Below, one piece after another: positions 1-7,268 of a stretch of 16,034 nt of DNA. How positions within the stretch are numbered: position 1 is the stretch's first letter; each line of letters opens with the position of its first letter. Source of the stretch: JAYEMH01 sp034717985 [NCBI: Candidatus Ratteibacteria bacterium] (GTDB lineage Bacteria > CAZDME01 > JAYEMH01); contig JAYEMH010000047.1 of NCBI GenBank assembly GCA_034717985.1, forward strand, positions 1 through 16,034. The letters are read 5' to 3'. Below the pieces are notes generated by a model. The model did no database searches, was not told the DNA's origin, and saw nothing but the letters and a program-made list of their open reading frames with translations. The position numbers and the translations under genes are program-made.

Positions 1-269
1 AATTAGAGAACTATCTTTGTTCCGGGAATGAGGCTTATGAACAGGGCCGGTTTGAGGAAGCCAAAGAGTTTTATCAAAAGATAATTAAAAGAGGAGAAGA
101 AATATATCAGGAAGCTGAGGCGCAGGTACGGGAGCAGATTGCCTTTGAAGAAAGGCTCAAAGGATATGATGATTTGGCTAAGGTTTATTATAAAGAGGGA
201 AAATTGGAAGAGGCAAAGGCTCTCTGGGAGAGGCTGATTCGGGAAGCCAAAAAGGCGGGAATAGAATAG
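1..269 (+). CDS. TPR-repeat protein, C-terminal fragment
   Basis: An open frame runs in from the left window edge (codons from position 3) and stops at the TAG at 267-269, giving 88 visible residues. Two tetratricopeptide-like helical pairs can be read: one around GNEAYEQGRFEEAKEFY and one around AKVYYKEGKLEEAKALW. A charged linker rich in Glu, Arg and Gln joins them. The G-x-x-EEA pattern at matching positions is typical of TPRs, which are protein-protein interaction scaffolds. The partner and cell location cannot be told because the N-terminus is missing. The unit GKLEEAKALWERL resembles GKLKEAKKEWQKV of the gene at 908, so the two are probably related tandem genes separated by inserted repeats. 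I see no stop or frameshift in the visible part. Confidence 0.75.
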   Translation, partial: LENYLCSGNEAYEQGRFEEAKEFYQKIIKRGEEIYQEAEAQVREQIAFEERLKGYDDLAKVYYKEGKLEEAKALWERLIREAKKAGIE

Positions 270-299
270 TGATGGAGATTCAACCTCCATCATAAAACA

Positions 300-423
300 G
301 GTAGTGTCAAAAATCTTATAAAAACCATAAAGACAGTTACCACGGAAGCACAGAAATACGGAAACACGGGAAAAAAGAATTTAGAATTTAAAAAAAGATA
401 GCAGGGGGGTTATTAAATCTCTT
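300..423 (+). repeat. 124-bp direct repeat, copy 1
   Basis: This copy is the same length as copy 2 at 626-749 and by my reading differs from it at one base (a T/A change in the A-rich stretch near 390). The near identity points to a recent duplication or to two insertions of a still homogeneous family. The repeat starts one base before the terminal inverted repeat of element A and stops where elements A and B diverge. Confidence 0.85.
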
Positions 424-453
424 CAGTGTTTCAGTGGCAAGTTTTGACAATAC
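301..453. mobile_element. MITE-like element A
   Basis: This short non-coding element begins gtagtgtcaaaaatc and ends gttttgacaatac. These ends are imperfect inverted copies of one another (gtaGTGTCAAAA against TTTTGACAatac). The inversion continues inward: ttaccacggaagcacagaa on the left and its approximate complement near 421-440 on the right. It has no ORF. Its first 123 bases recur in element B. Terminal inverted repeats, small size and lack of coding capacity fit a MITE-like element, but no clear target-site duplication flanks it. Confidence 0.6.
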
Positions 454-625
454 GGAAATTTAAGCGGGGAGAACAAGCAAGAAAAAAAGGGAAAATAACC
501 ACAGAAGAAGAATTTAACCACAGAGTACACAGAGAAAAAGAAAATTAAAAAATAGAGAAAAAAGAATTTCAGACAGGATTTACAGGCTTAAGAGAAAGTA
601 ATAAGCACTAAGTAATAAAAAAAAC
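454..625. repeat. Spacer between elements A and B, with ccacagag/gacagg repeats
   Basis: No gene is supported here. The stretch is A-rich. Bases 516-586 closely match 8499-8568 inside element C: both read aaccacagag, then a near-identical cacagagaaaaagaaaa, and later gacaggatttacagg. Such ccacagag and gacagg(a)tttacagg strings look like fragments of a dispersed repeat family. The remainder is low-complexity purine-rich sequence. Confidence 0.6.
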
Positions 626-749
626 GGTAGTGTCAAAAATCTTATAAAAACCATAAAGACAGTTACCACGGAAGCACAGAAATACGGAAACACGGGAAAA
701 AAGAATTTAGAATTAAAAAAAAGATAGCAGGGGGGTTATTAAATCTCTT
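626..749 (+). repeat. 124-bp direct repeat, copy 2
   Basis: Second copy of the 124-bp repeat at 300-423. It forms the left half of element B. The two copies lie 326 bp apart in the same orientation, so recombination between them would delete the material in between. Confidence 0.85.
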
Positions 750-884
750 TTAAAAGCCTCTGGTTTAAGGGTTGGGTTATTGCTTAATTTTGCTAAAGCA
801 GTTTTGGGAATAAAAAGAGCAATCAATTAATTTTTCTTCTGTGTTTCCGTAGTTCCGTGTTTCTGTGGTAAGTTTTGACAATAC
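627..884. mobile_element. MITE-like element B
   Basis: The left end gtagtgtcaaaaatc at 627-641 and the right end gttttgacaatac at 872-884 are inverted copies. The inversion also covers ttaccacggaagcacagaa on the left and its near-complement ttctgtggtaa and neighbours at about 838-871. The element is about 100 bp longer than element A because it keeps an internal segment at 750-830. It carries no ORF. Its right end lies only 23 bp before the start of the coiled-coil gene at 908. Confidence 0.6.
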
Positions 885-907
885 GATAAAATAGAAAGGG
901 CGGGCAA

Positions 908-2035
908 ATGATAGATTTGACAAAGTCATTTAAGTTAAAGTTTTTAGTTGTGGGAGTGACGGCTGCCCTTATTTTTATATTTACCTCCCCTTTAGTTTTA
1001 GCTAAAGGAAAGAAGCATAATCTCAAAAAGATGATTAAAGAAGCAGGAGAAAATGTTGAAAAGGCTGATGTGGAATTAAAGGAGAAAGAGGCAGAAAAGC
1101 GGAATAGAGAAAGAGAAGTAGAAATTCGGGAGCATTTTGAAAAAGGAAATGCTCTTTACAAAGAAGGAAAGCTGAAAGAAGCCAAGAAAGAATGGCAGAA
1201 GGTGTTAGAGATGAGTAAAGATCCGGAGATGCGTGATTATATCCGGGGATGCGAAAAAAGGGCAAAAGAGGAAAAATTAGTCCGCCGGAAGGAAGAAAGG
1301 GAAAGAGAGAGAAAACTTAAGGCGGAACAAAAAGAAAAAGAACGCCGGGAATTGGAAGACAAGAGAAGACTTGAGGCAGAAAAACGGGAACAAAAGCGTA
1401 AACAAAAAGAAGAGCAGGCTAAATTAAAGAGACAAAAAAGAGAAGAAGAAGTTATTCGAAAAAAAGAGGAACAGAGACGAAAGAAAGAAGAGGGTCGTTT
1501 AGAAAAAAAGCTTCGGAAGGAAGAGCTTGCCGGCAAAAAAGAAAAAAAGGCGCAGCAAAAAAGGCTTGAAACCGAGAAGAGAAAAAGGCAGAGCCTGGTA
1601 AGAAAAGAGCAAAAGAGAGTAGAGGCAGAAAAGAAAAGGACTGAGCGGGAAAGGTTGAAGGACGAGAGATCCAAACAAAAGAAAAAAGAAAAAGAGAAAA
1701 AGGGACTTGAGAAAAAGAGACAGAGGGTCAGAGTAAAGGAAATAGCTGAAGGCAGCGAAGGAGCCACAAAGATAAAGTTGGAAGATTTGAACTATAAGAC
1801 AGAAAAAGAATGTCTTGATGTTTTGGAGAAGAAACCCGAGGATAAAGAAGCTTTTGATAATCTGGTTAAGCTATACAGATTGCAGAATAAATCTATCGAA
1901 CGCGGTAAGGGATTCCATAATAAAGGTGATTATCAATCGGCCATAAAAGAGTTCAAGAAGGCATTAGCCATTGAACCGGGGAACAAAAAGGTTATTCGCT
2001 GGATGAAGAAAGCTAAAAGTAAACTTAATCGTTAA
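908..2035 (+). CDS. Secreted coiled-coil protein with TPR-like units
   Basis: The 375-residue product is of unknown function. Residues 1-33 form a signal-peptide-like segment: a Lys-containing start, a hydrophobic core VVGVTAALIFIFTSPLVLA, and a likely cut after LA. A TPR-like unit follows at 76-109 (GNALYKEGKLKEAKKEW). Residues 115-280 are almost entirely Lys, Glu, Arg and Gln and should form a long alpha-helical coiled coil. A last TPR-like unit lies at 331-365 (HNKGDYQSAIKEFKKAL). The protein is probably exported to the periplasm or cell surface, where TPR and coiled-coil parts serve as scaffolds. It appears related to the TPR fragment ending at 269. The start ATG at 908 follows a modest purine-rich site (aaaggg at 895-900) and lies just outside element B. 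The serine/phenylalanine-rich frames on the opposite strand are artefacts of the biased composition. Confidence 0.75.
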   Translation: MIDLTKSFKLKFLVVGVTAALIFIFTSPLVLAKGKKHNLKKMIKEAGENVEKADVELKEKEAEKRNREREVEIREHFEKGNALYKEGKLKEAKKEWQKVLEMSKDPEMRDYIRGCEKRAKEEKLVRRKEERERERKLKAEQKEKERRELEDKRRLEAEKREQKRKQKEEQAKLKRQKREEEVIRKKEEQRRKKEEGRLEKKLRKEELAGKKEKKAQQKRLETEKRKRQSLVRKEQKRVEAEKKRTERERLKDERSKQKKKEKEKKGLEKKRQRVRVKEIAEGSEGATKIKLEDLNYKTEKECLDVLEKKPEDKEAFDNLVKLYRLQNKSIERGKGFHNKGDYQSAIKEFKKALAIEPGNKKVIRWMKKAKSKLNR

Positions 2036-2138
2036 AGCAAAATGTCCGCTGGCGAAGCGAAAGATTGTTATAAGAAAGACAACTGATGATGTATCAAAAT
2101 CCAAATAAATGTTTTGTTTATTGTGCCTGTGAGGAATT

Positions 2139-2951
2139 ATGGATTTAAATAATCAAAAAGGGAAAATTTCGCTGATTTTATTATTCAGGGTTTTTCTGCG
2201 TTCTTTCTTTATTCAAGCTGTCTGGAACTTTGAGTGTCTTTTAGGGTTTGGTCTTGCTTATGCGATGCTCCCGGTGATTCGCCGTCTCTATCCGAATAAG
2301 GAAGAAAGAAAATTAATTACCCGGGAATATTTAAGCTTTTTTAATACCCACCCTTATCTGGCGGCGCCTATCATCGGAGTGCTTATTTCTGAAGAGGAAA
2401 AGAACGCCGCTTTAAAGGGAGGCGACCGCACAAAAATACAGAATTTGAAAATTCAGATTATGGGTCCTTTGGGCGCTCTGGGTGATACTTTTTGTTGGGC
2501 GACTTTGCGGCCGTTTGCGGCCTTACTGGGTGTTAGCTTCGTTTTTTTATTCTGGGACAAAAGTAAATTTACGGCATTAACCGGAGGATTGCTTTCATTC
2601 TTCTGTTTTTATAATTTTTTTCATATTGTCATTCGGTTCGTTGGGATTTTGCAGGGATATGATTTAGGGATTCAGATTGTCGGTATGCTTAAGAAAATAA
2701 ACCTGCAGAAGTTTATTAGAATTCTGAGCAGCATCGGGGTGATAATAATAGGGATAGGGTTAGCAATTTTTTGTTTTTCCTGTTCATTGTTCAACCTGGC
2801 CGGATTGTTGAATTTTGAGGCTTTGTTTAACTTTTTTGCCGGTTTAACGATTTTCGCCGTCGTAAGCTTGTTTCTTTTGAGGCTCACACCGGCCAAGATT
2901 ATTTTAATTTTAATTTTATTCGGCCAGCTGTTAACTTTTTATAGCGGATAG
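2139..2951 (+). CDS. PTS mannose/fructose/sorbose-family IID component
   Basis: The 270-residue membrane protein matches the IID subunit of the mannose-family phosphotransferase system. With IIC it forms the sugar channel in the inner membrane, while IIA and IIB carry the phosphate. Family landmarks are in the usual order: RSFFIQxxWN at 21-30, FFNTHP at 67-72, an EEE-containing stretch at 85-87, and MGPLGALGDTFCW at 108-120. Hydrophobic helices follow to the C-terminus. The length suits the family (about 265-300). The start ATG has gagg about 5 bases upstream. Only 47 bases separate its stop from ptsH, so IID, HPr and EI probably form one transcript. No IIA, IIB or IIC gene is present in the window. 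They may lie to the left or elsewhere; otherwise this IID has lost its partners. Confidence 0.88.
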   Translation: MDLNNQKGKISLILLFRVFLRSFFIQAVWNFECLLGFGLAYAMLPVIRRLYPNKEERKLITREYLSFFNTHPYLAAPIIGVLISEEEKNAALKGGDRTKIQNLKIQIMGPLGALGDTFCWATLRPFAALLGVSFVFLFWDKSKFTALTGGLLSFFCFYNFFHIVIRFVGILQGYDLGIQIVGMLKKINLQKFIRILSSIGVIIIGIGLAIFCFSCSLFNLAGLLNFEALFNFFAGLTIFAVVSLFLLRLTPAKIILILILFGQLLTFYSG

Positions 2952-2987
2952 CGGGTAGCGTTTAGTTTTTCCTATCCGCTATACGCT
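2943..2987. repeat. Inverted repeat flanking ptsHI, left copy, with hairpin
   Basis: Bases 2957-2987 are the reverse complement of 5011-5041 (30 of 31 positions). The copy also folds on itself: agcggatag at 2943-2951 pairs with ctatccgct at 2972-2980. It occupies nearly all of the gap between the IID and HPr genes, where a Shine-Dalgarno site for ptsH would be expected. There is no T-run after the stem, so it is unlikely to be an intrinsic terminator. Confidence 0.75.
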
Positions 2988-2998
2988 GACTGATTGAA

Positions 2999-3268
2999 AT
3001 GGAAATAAAAAAAGATATAATTATCGCAAATGAACTGGGTCTCCATGCCCGTCCAGCCGCTCTTTTTGTGCAGACAGCCAACAAATTTAATTCAGAAATA
3101 TTTGTTGAAAAAAGTGGAGAAAGGGTAAACGGAAAAAGCATTATGGGTTTAATGATGTTAGCGGCAGAAAAGGGTAGTCAGATAACGATTGCCGTCCGCG
3201 GCGATGACGCCGCCAGCGCCTTAGGTGCCCTGGAAAAGCTTTTAAGCGGTAAATTTGGAGAAAGTTAG
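2999..3268 (+). CDS. ptsH: Phosphocarrier protein HPr
   Basis: The 89-residue cytoplasmic HPr takes phosphate from enzyme I and passes it to the PTS IIA domains. The active-site signature ELGLHARPA is present, with the phosphorylated histidine at His16. The second signature, NGKSIMGLMML, has Ser47 at the place of the serine phosphorylated by HPr kinase/phosphorylase in other bacteria, so dual regulation is likely; no HPr kinase gene lies in this window. Length and layout are normal for HPr. The start ATG lacks a good Shine-Dalgarno site because a hairpin repeat sits directly upstream. Translation may therefore depend on coupling or on the AT-rich leader. The stop codon overlaps the ribosome binding site of ptsI. 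Confidence 0.95.
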   Translation: MEIKKDIIIANELGLHARPAALFVQTANKFNSEIFVEKSGERVNGKSIMGLMMLAAEKGSQITIAVRGDDAASALGALEKLLSGKFGES

Positions 3269-3280
3269 GAGGTAAAGTTG
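3267..3280 (+). promoter_or_regulatory. Strong Shine-Dalgarno that fixes the TTG start of ptsI
   Basis: aggagg at 3267-3272 overlaps the last bases of the ptsH stop codon and lies 5 bases before TTG at 3278. The spacing and the family N-terminus (LKGIAVSPGIAIG) make TTG the start codon. The overlap suggests translational coupling of the two PTS genes. Confidence 0.8.
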
Positions 3281-4996
3281 TTAAAAGGTATTGCCGTATC
3301 CCCGGGAATTGCTATCGGTAAAGTCTATCTTCTGGCAAAAAGAAGGATTTCCTCTGTCCCCAATTATCCTGTTGGCGATGAAGATATTCCAGGGGAAATT
3401 GCGCGTTTTGAAGAAGCGTTGATTAAAACCCGGGAAGAGATAGTTAACATCCAGGGGAAGATTGCCGGAGAACTGGACGGGGGGCATGCTGATATTTTTA
3501 ATGCCCATCTTTTAGTCCTTGAGGACCAGATGTTTATTAAAGAGGTTATTAAAGGATTGAAAAATGAAAAAATTAATATTGAACAAATTGTTGTCAGGAC
3601 TTTGAAGAAAATTGCTGATATTTTTCCCAAGGTAGGAGATGAGTACCTGACAGAGAGAATCAGCGATATCAATGATGTCGGCAATCGGGTGATAAAGAAT
3701 CTTTTGGGCCGGGAAGAAAAAGATTTATCTTCTTTGAAAGAGGCAGTAATTGTGGTTGCTTATGACCTTTCCCCGTCCGAAACGGCTCAAATGCACAAAG
3801 AAAAGGTTATTGGCTTTGTTACGGATGTCGGCGGGAAAACTTCTCATACGGCGATTATGGCCCGTTCTTTAGAAATTCCGGCTGTAGTCGGCCTTCAAAA
3901 TATTACCCGGCAGGTTAAAGATGGAGATACCATCGTTGTTGACGGAACTGACGGGTTGGTAATTATTAATCCCACCAGGGAGGAATTAGAATCTTATAGA
4001 CAAAGAAAAGAAAGTATCGTTCTTAAAGACAAGGAATTAGAGAAAATCCGGGAATTACCGGCAGTCACCCGTGACAGACATCAGGTTGAAGTGGTAGCTA
4101 ATATTGAATTTCCGGAAGAGATGTTTTCGGCCAGGCAGCACGGGGCAATAGGCATCGGCCTTTATCGGACTGAATTTTTCTATCTTAACCGGACTGATTT
4201 ACCGAGCGAAGAAGAACAATTTCAAGCCTATCGCAAAGTAGCCGAGCAGTTCAGTCCTAATGCGGTAACTATTCGCACCGTGGATTTAGGCGGCGACAAA
4301 TTTGTCTCGCAGTTTGAACTTCCCAGGGAAATGAATCCTTTTTTAGGCTGGAGAGGAATCCGTTTTTCTCTGGGGCGTTTGGATATATTTAAGGTCCAGC
4401 TGAGAGCAATTCTGCGAGCCGGGTATTATGGAAAAATCAAGGTGATGTTTCCTATGATTTCCGGTGTAGATGAATTGCGCCGGGCTAAAGAGGTGATAGA
4501 GGAAGTAAAAGAGGATTTAAAAAAAGACGGGGTTCCTTTTGATAAAAAGATGAAAGTGGGTGTAATGATAGAAACCCCCTCAGCGGCAATGACCGCTGAT
4601 ATATTAGCCAGAGAAGCGGACTTTTTTAGCATTGGAACAAACGACCTGATTCAATATGCCTTAGCCGTGGATCGGATTAATGAGAGGATTGCTTACCTTT
4701 ACCACCCAGGGCATCCGGCAATTATTCGCTTTATCAAGGAGACAGTCCATGCGGCTCACCACAGGAATATTAAAGTGGGGATGTGCGGTGAAATGGCCGG
4801 GGAGCCGCATTTTGCTGCGGTTTTAACCGCCCTTGGCCTGGACGAGTTAAGTATGAGTCCGGTGGCTATTCCTGGAGTGAAAAAAGTTATCCGGTCGATT
4901 ACTTTAAAAGAAGGACAGGAGCTTTTAGACAATGTTCTTAAACTTTCAACCGGCAAGGAGATTGATTCCTTCTTAAAACAAAGTTTACCCCGTTAG
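3278..4996 (+). CDS. ptsI: Phosphoenolpyruvate-protein phosphotransferase (PTS enzyme I)
   Basis: Enzyme I uses phosphoenolpyruvate to phosphorylate itself and then HPr, the first step of the cytoplasmic PTS relay. The 572-residue length is typical. The N-terminal HPr-binding and phosphohistidine domains end with GGKTSHTAIMARSLEIPAVVG-type sequence, giving the phosphorylated His190. The C-terminal TIM-barrel PEP-binding domain contains IGLYRTEF, SIGTNDLIQYALAVDR and the catalytic Cys503 in GMCGEMAGE. All key residues are present, so the enzyme should be active. The start is a TTG preceded by a strong Shine-Dalgarno site. It follows ptsH by 9 bases. An inverted copy of the repeat upstream of ptsH begins 14 bases after its stop. 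Confidence 0.96.
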   Translation: MLKGIAVSPGIAIGKVYLLAKRRISSVPNYPVGDEDIPGEIARFEEALIKTREEIVNIQGKIAGELDGGHADIFNAHLLVLEDQMFIKEVIKGLKNEKINIEQIVVRTLKKIADIFPKVGDEYLTERISDINDVGNRVIKNLLGREEKDLSSLKEAVIVVAYDLSPSETAQMHKEKVIGFVTDVGGKTSHTAIMARSLEIPAVVGLQNITRQVKDGDTIVVDGTDGLVIINPTREELESYRQRKESIVLKDKELEKIRELPAVTRDRHQVEVVANIEFPEEMFSARQHGAIGIGLYRTEFFYLNRTDLPSEEEQFQAYRKVAEQFSPNAVTIRTVDLGGDKFVSQFELPREMNPFLGWRGIRFSLGRLDIFKVQLRAILRAGYYGKIKVMFPMISGVDELRRAKEVIEEVKEDLKKDGVPFDKKMKVGVMIETPSAAMTADILAREADFFSIGTNDLIQYALAVDRINERIAYLYHPGHPAIIRFIKETVHAAHHRNIKVGMCGEMAGEPHFAAVLTALGLDELSMSPVAIPGVKKVIRSITLKEGQELLDNVLKLSTGKEIDSFLKQSLPR

Positions 4997-5010
4997 AAAT
5001 TATAGCGCAT

Positions 5011-5062
5011 AGCGTAGAGCGGATAGGAAAAACTAAACGCTAAATGCTGTCCGCTAAACGCT
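5011..5062. repeat. Inverted repeat flanking ptsHI, right copy, with hairpin
   Basis: Bases 5011-5041 are the reverse complement of 2957-2987 with one mismatch. The segment also folds on itself: 5011-5023 (agcgtagagcgga) pairs with 5050-5062 (tccgctaaacgct), with two mismatches. It lies between ptsI and the isomerase gene, and the following sequence is A-rich rather than T-rich. It is therefore best read as a dispersed palindromic repeat rather than a terminator. Confidence 0.75.
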
Positions 5063-5094
5063 AAAAAAGGATTTGCCCAAGGAGATAAAAGAAA

Positions 5095-6159
5095 ATGGCC
5101 GTTAAAAAGCTCAACCGCAATTTAATTGAAACGCTGGATAAATCCGGCATGTACCAGATGCTGGTTGATTTTCCCGGGCAGTGTCAGCATGCGCGGTCTT
5201 TAGGGAAAGTTTTTCGGCCAGAGAGACAGCTTGAAAATGTGAAAAAAATTATTTTTGCGGGAATGGGCGGCTCGGCGATGAGTGGAGCGATTCTCCAGAC
5301 CTACCTTCAGGACAAGATAGATTTGCCTATTCGTGTTGTCCAGGGTTACAGCCTTCCTTCTTTTGTTGATAAAGACAGCCTGCTTTTTGCCATTAGCTAT
5401 TCGGGCAATACCGAAGAACTGCTGGCTGTTTATAAGGAGGCGAAAAAAAGGGGGGTAAAGATTATCGCTATCACCTCCGGCGGTAAACTTAAAGCACTCA
5501 CCCGGAAGGATAAAAATTCTCTTATTCCCATTCCAACAGGATTCCCGCCTCGAGCGGCACTGGGTTATCTGGTTATTCCCGCTCTTTTGGCTTTAGAAAA
5601 AATTAATTTAATCAGCAGTCAGAATAAATATCTGGCGGAATCAATAACGACTCTTAAGAGCTCAGTTCGGAAATTAGTGATAGAAAATAGGAAAGATAAC
5701 CTGGCTATGGAAATAGCCAAAGATTTTTACGGGCGGATTCCGGTTATCTATGGAAGTTTTGAGGTGACTTCGGCGGTTGCTTATCGCTGGCGGACGCAGC
5801 TGGCGGAAAACAGTAAAATTCTTTCTTTTAATCATTCATTCCCTGAGCTTAATCACAATGAAATTGTCGGCTGGCAGGAGCAGAAATCGCTTTATAAAAA
5901 TTTTATCATTACTACTCTGCGGGATAAAGAAGATCACCCCCGGACTAAACTGCGAATGGAAATTACCCGCTCTTTACTTAAAGGCTGCCCTTATAAGATA
6001 ATTGAAGTTTGGTCAAAAGGCAAATCTCCCCTTACTAGAATTTTTTCATTGATTATTCTCGGAGACTTTGTAAGTTTCTACCTGGCGATACTGAATGGTG
6101 TTGATCCGACGCCGGTAGAAAGAATAGAGTTACTGAAGAAGAGACTGAAAAATAGATAA
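5095..6159 (+). CDS. Bifunctional phosphoglucose/phosphomannose isomerase
   Basis: The 354-residue cytoplasmic enzyme belongs to the SIS-domain family that interconverts glucose-6-phosphate or mannose-6-phosphate with fructose-6-phosphate. The family is best known from archaea and is scattered in bacteria. Landmarks are GMGGSAMSG at 56-64, SYSGNTEE at 101-108 (sugar-phosphate loop), TSGG at 127-130, PPRAALG at 151-157 with the conserved arginine, RWRTQLAEN at 232-240 and ELNHNEIVGW at 252-261, which carries the catalytic glutamate/histidine region. Length is normal. The ATG is preceded by aaggag with a somewhat long spacer. It lies upstream of a sugar-nucleotide pyrophosphorylase, so mannose-6-phosphate made here could feed GDP-mannose or similar sugars. 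A phosphomannomutase is not in the window. Confidence 0.9.
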   Translation: MAVKKLNRNLIETLDKSGMYQMLVDFPGQCQHARSLGKVFRPERQLENVKKIIFAGMGGSAMSGAILQTYLQDKIDLPIRVVQGYSLPSFVDKDSLLFAISYSGNTEELLAVYKEAKKRGVKIIAITSGGKLKALTRKDKNSLIPIPTGFPPRAALGYLVIPALLALEKINLISSQNKYLAESITTLKSSVRKLVIENRKDNLAMEIAKDFYGRIPVIYGSFEVTSAVAYRWRTQLAENSKILSFNHSFPELNHNEIVGWQEQKSLYKNFIITTLRDKEDHPRTKLRMEITRSLLKGCPYKIIEVWSKGKSPLTRIFSLIILGDFVSFYLAILNGVDPTPVERIELLKKRLKNR

Positions 6160-6165
6160 TTAGAA

Positions 6166-6198
6166 CCTACAACCAATCACCTGCAACCTAGGTGTAGG
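6166..6198 (+). promoter_or_regulatory. Small hairpin covering the ribosome binding site of the next gene
   Basis: cctaca at 6166-6171 can pair with tgtagg at 6193-6198, and an alternative inner stem is cacct with aggtg. The 3' arm includes the start of taggag, the Shine-Dalgarno for the ATG at 6210, so folding could reduce access to it. The stem is short and the cctaca/cctgcaacct string resembles low-complexity dispersed sequence. A regulatory role is only a possibility. Confidence 0.3.
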
Positions 6199-6209
6199 AG
6201 AAATATGTT

Positions 6210-7247
6210 ATGAAGGCAATGGTTATGGCGGCGGGCATAGGCACGAGACTCCGGCCATTGACTTATGCTCTTCCTAAACCTATGTTAATGGTAGTCAACC
6301 GTCCGGTAATCGAACATGTGTTATATCTTTTAGAAAGAAGCGGGGTAAAAGAGGTAGTTATTAACCTTCATCATCAGCCCAGGGTAATTAAAAATTATTT
6401 AAGAACCGGTGAACGTTTGGGGATTAAAATAAATTATTCATACGAAAAGAAAATTAGAGGGACTGCCGGAGGGGTAAAGAAAGCATCCAAGCACTTCAAA
6501 GAAACCTTTATGGTTGTAAGCGGCGATGGGATCACCGATATCGATTTAGACAAAGCCGTCGCTTTTCATAAAAAGAAGAAGTCCATGGCGACTATTGTTC
6601 TCTCCGCGGTCGATACAAAATTTCCTTACGGCATTGTTTTGACGCGGACTAATGGGCTAATCAGACGTTTTATCGAAAAGCCCGGATGGGGCGACGTATT
6701 CCATAACTGGGTTAACACCGGAATTTATATTTTAGAACCGGAAATATTCAAGTTTATTCCGAAGTCTTCAGAGTATGATTTTGGTTATCAGCTTTTCCCT
6801 AAGTTGGTTAAGATGGGTCAAGCCGTTTTTGGCTATCAGGCCCCGGGATACTGGTGTGATATTGGGGATTTACATGAATACCGTCGGGTCCACGCCGACA
6901 TTTTAGAAGGGAAAGTCGGCTTGAGGATTCCCGGAGAAAAAATTGCCCGGAATATCTGGGTAGGAAAGGGAAGTTTTATTGATAAGAAGGCTAAGTTAAA
7001 AGGACCATTAGTAATCGGGGAAGGCTGTTATATTGAAAAAGATGCCAGTCTTTCTGAATATACTATTCTGGGGAACCGGTCGGTAGTGAAAAAGGGAGCC
7101 AGACTTTGCCGTTGTATTGTTTGGGATAAAGCTTTCATTGCCAAAAATGTAGAACTGAGCGATTGCATAATCGGTTTATCGGCTAACGTTCAGGAAAATA
7201 TTTCCGTGTTTGCAGGATCGGTTATCAATGTAACCAAACGTCATTAA
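6210..7247 (+). CDS. Nucleotide-sugar pyrophosphorylase with left-handed beta-helix tail
   Basis: The 345-residue enzyme joins a sugar-1-phosphate to a nucleoside triphosphate, releasing pyrophosphate; mannose-1-phosphate guanylyltransferase and glucose-1-phosphate nucleotidyltransferases are the nearest types. Residues 1-235 form the Rossmann-like nucleotidyltransferase domain: AAGIGTRLRPLT at 7-18 with PKPM at 22-25, GTAGG at 84-88, SGDGITDID at 104-112, FIEKP at 154-158, NTGIYI at 169-174 and the GYWCDIGD motif at 213-220. Residues 240-335 are hexapeptide-repeat-like (IWVGKGSFIDKKAKLKGP, IGEGCYIEKDA and similar) and should form a left-handed beta helix. Some relatives carry a further phosphomannomutase domain, absent here. 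The neighbouring isomerase favours a GDP-mannose route, but the actual nucleotide and sugar cannot be decided by eye. Confidence 0.85.
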   Translation: MKAMVMAAGIGTRLRPLTYALPKPMLMVVNRPVIEHVLYLLERSGVKEVVINLHHQPRVIKNYLRTGERLGIKINYSYEKKIRGTAGGVKKASKHFKETFMVVSGDGITDIDLDKAVAFHKKKKSMATIVLSAVDTKFPYGIVLTRTNGLIRRFIEKPGWGDVFHNWVNTGIYILEPEIFKFIPKSSEYDFGYQLFPKLVKMGQAVFGYQAPGYWCDIGDLHEYRRVHADILEGKVGLRIPGEKIARNIWVGKGSFIDKKAKLKGPLVIGEGCYIEKDASLSEYTILGNRSVVKKGARLCRCIVWDKAFIAKNVELSDCIIGLSANVQENISVFAGSVINVTKRH

Positions 7248-7268
7248 AACAAGGAGGGAAAGGAAAAG

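Noticed and set aside
300-749. CRISPR array formed by repeated segments
   Set aside because: There are only two long copies, 326 bp apart, with terminal inverted repeats and no short regular spacers.
875-892. TTGACA in the right end of element B as a promoter for the coiled-coil gene
   Set aside because: A -10 box at the proper distance would fall at about 898-903, which is GC-rich ribosome-binding sequence just before the ATG.
1237-1767. Long minus-strand frame rich in Ser, Phe and Leu opposite the coiled-coil gene
   Set aside because: It is the complement of Lys/Glu/Arg-rich codons, with no ribosome binding site and no protein-like pattern; the plus strand has a signal peptide and TPR units.
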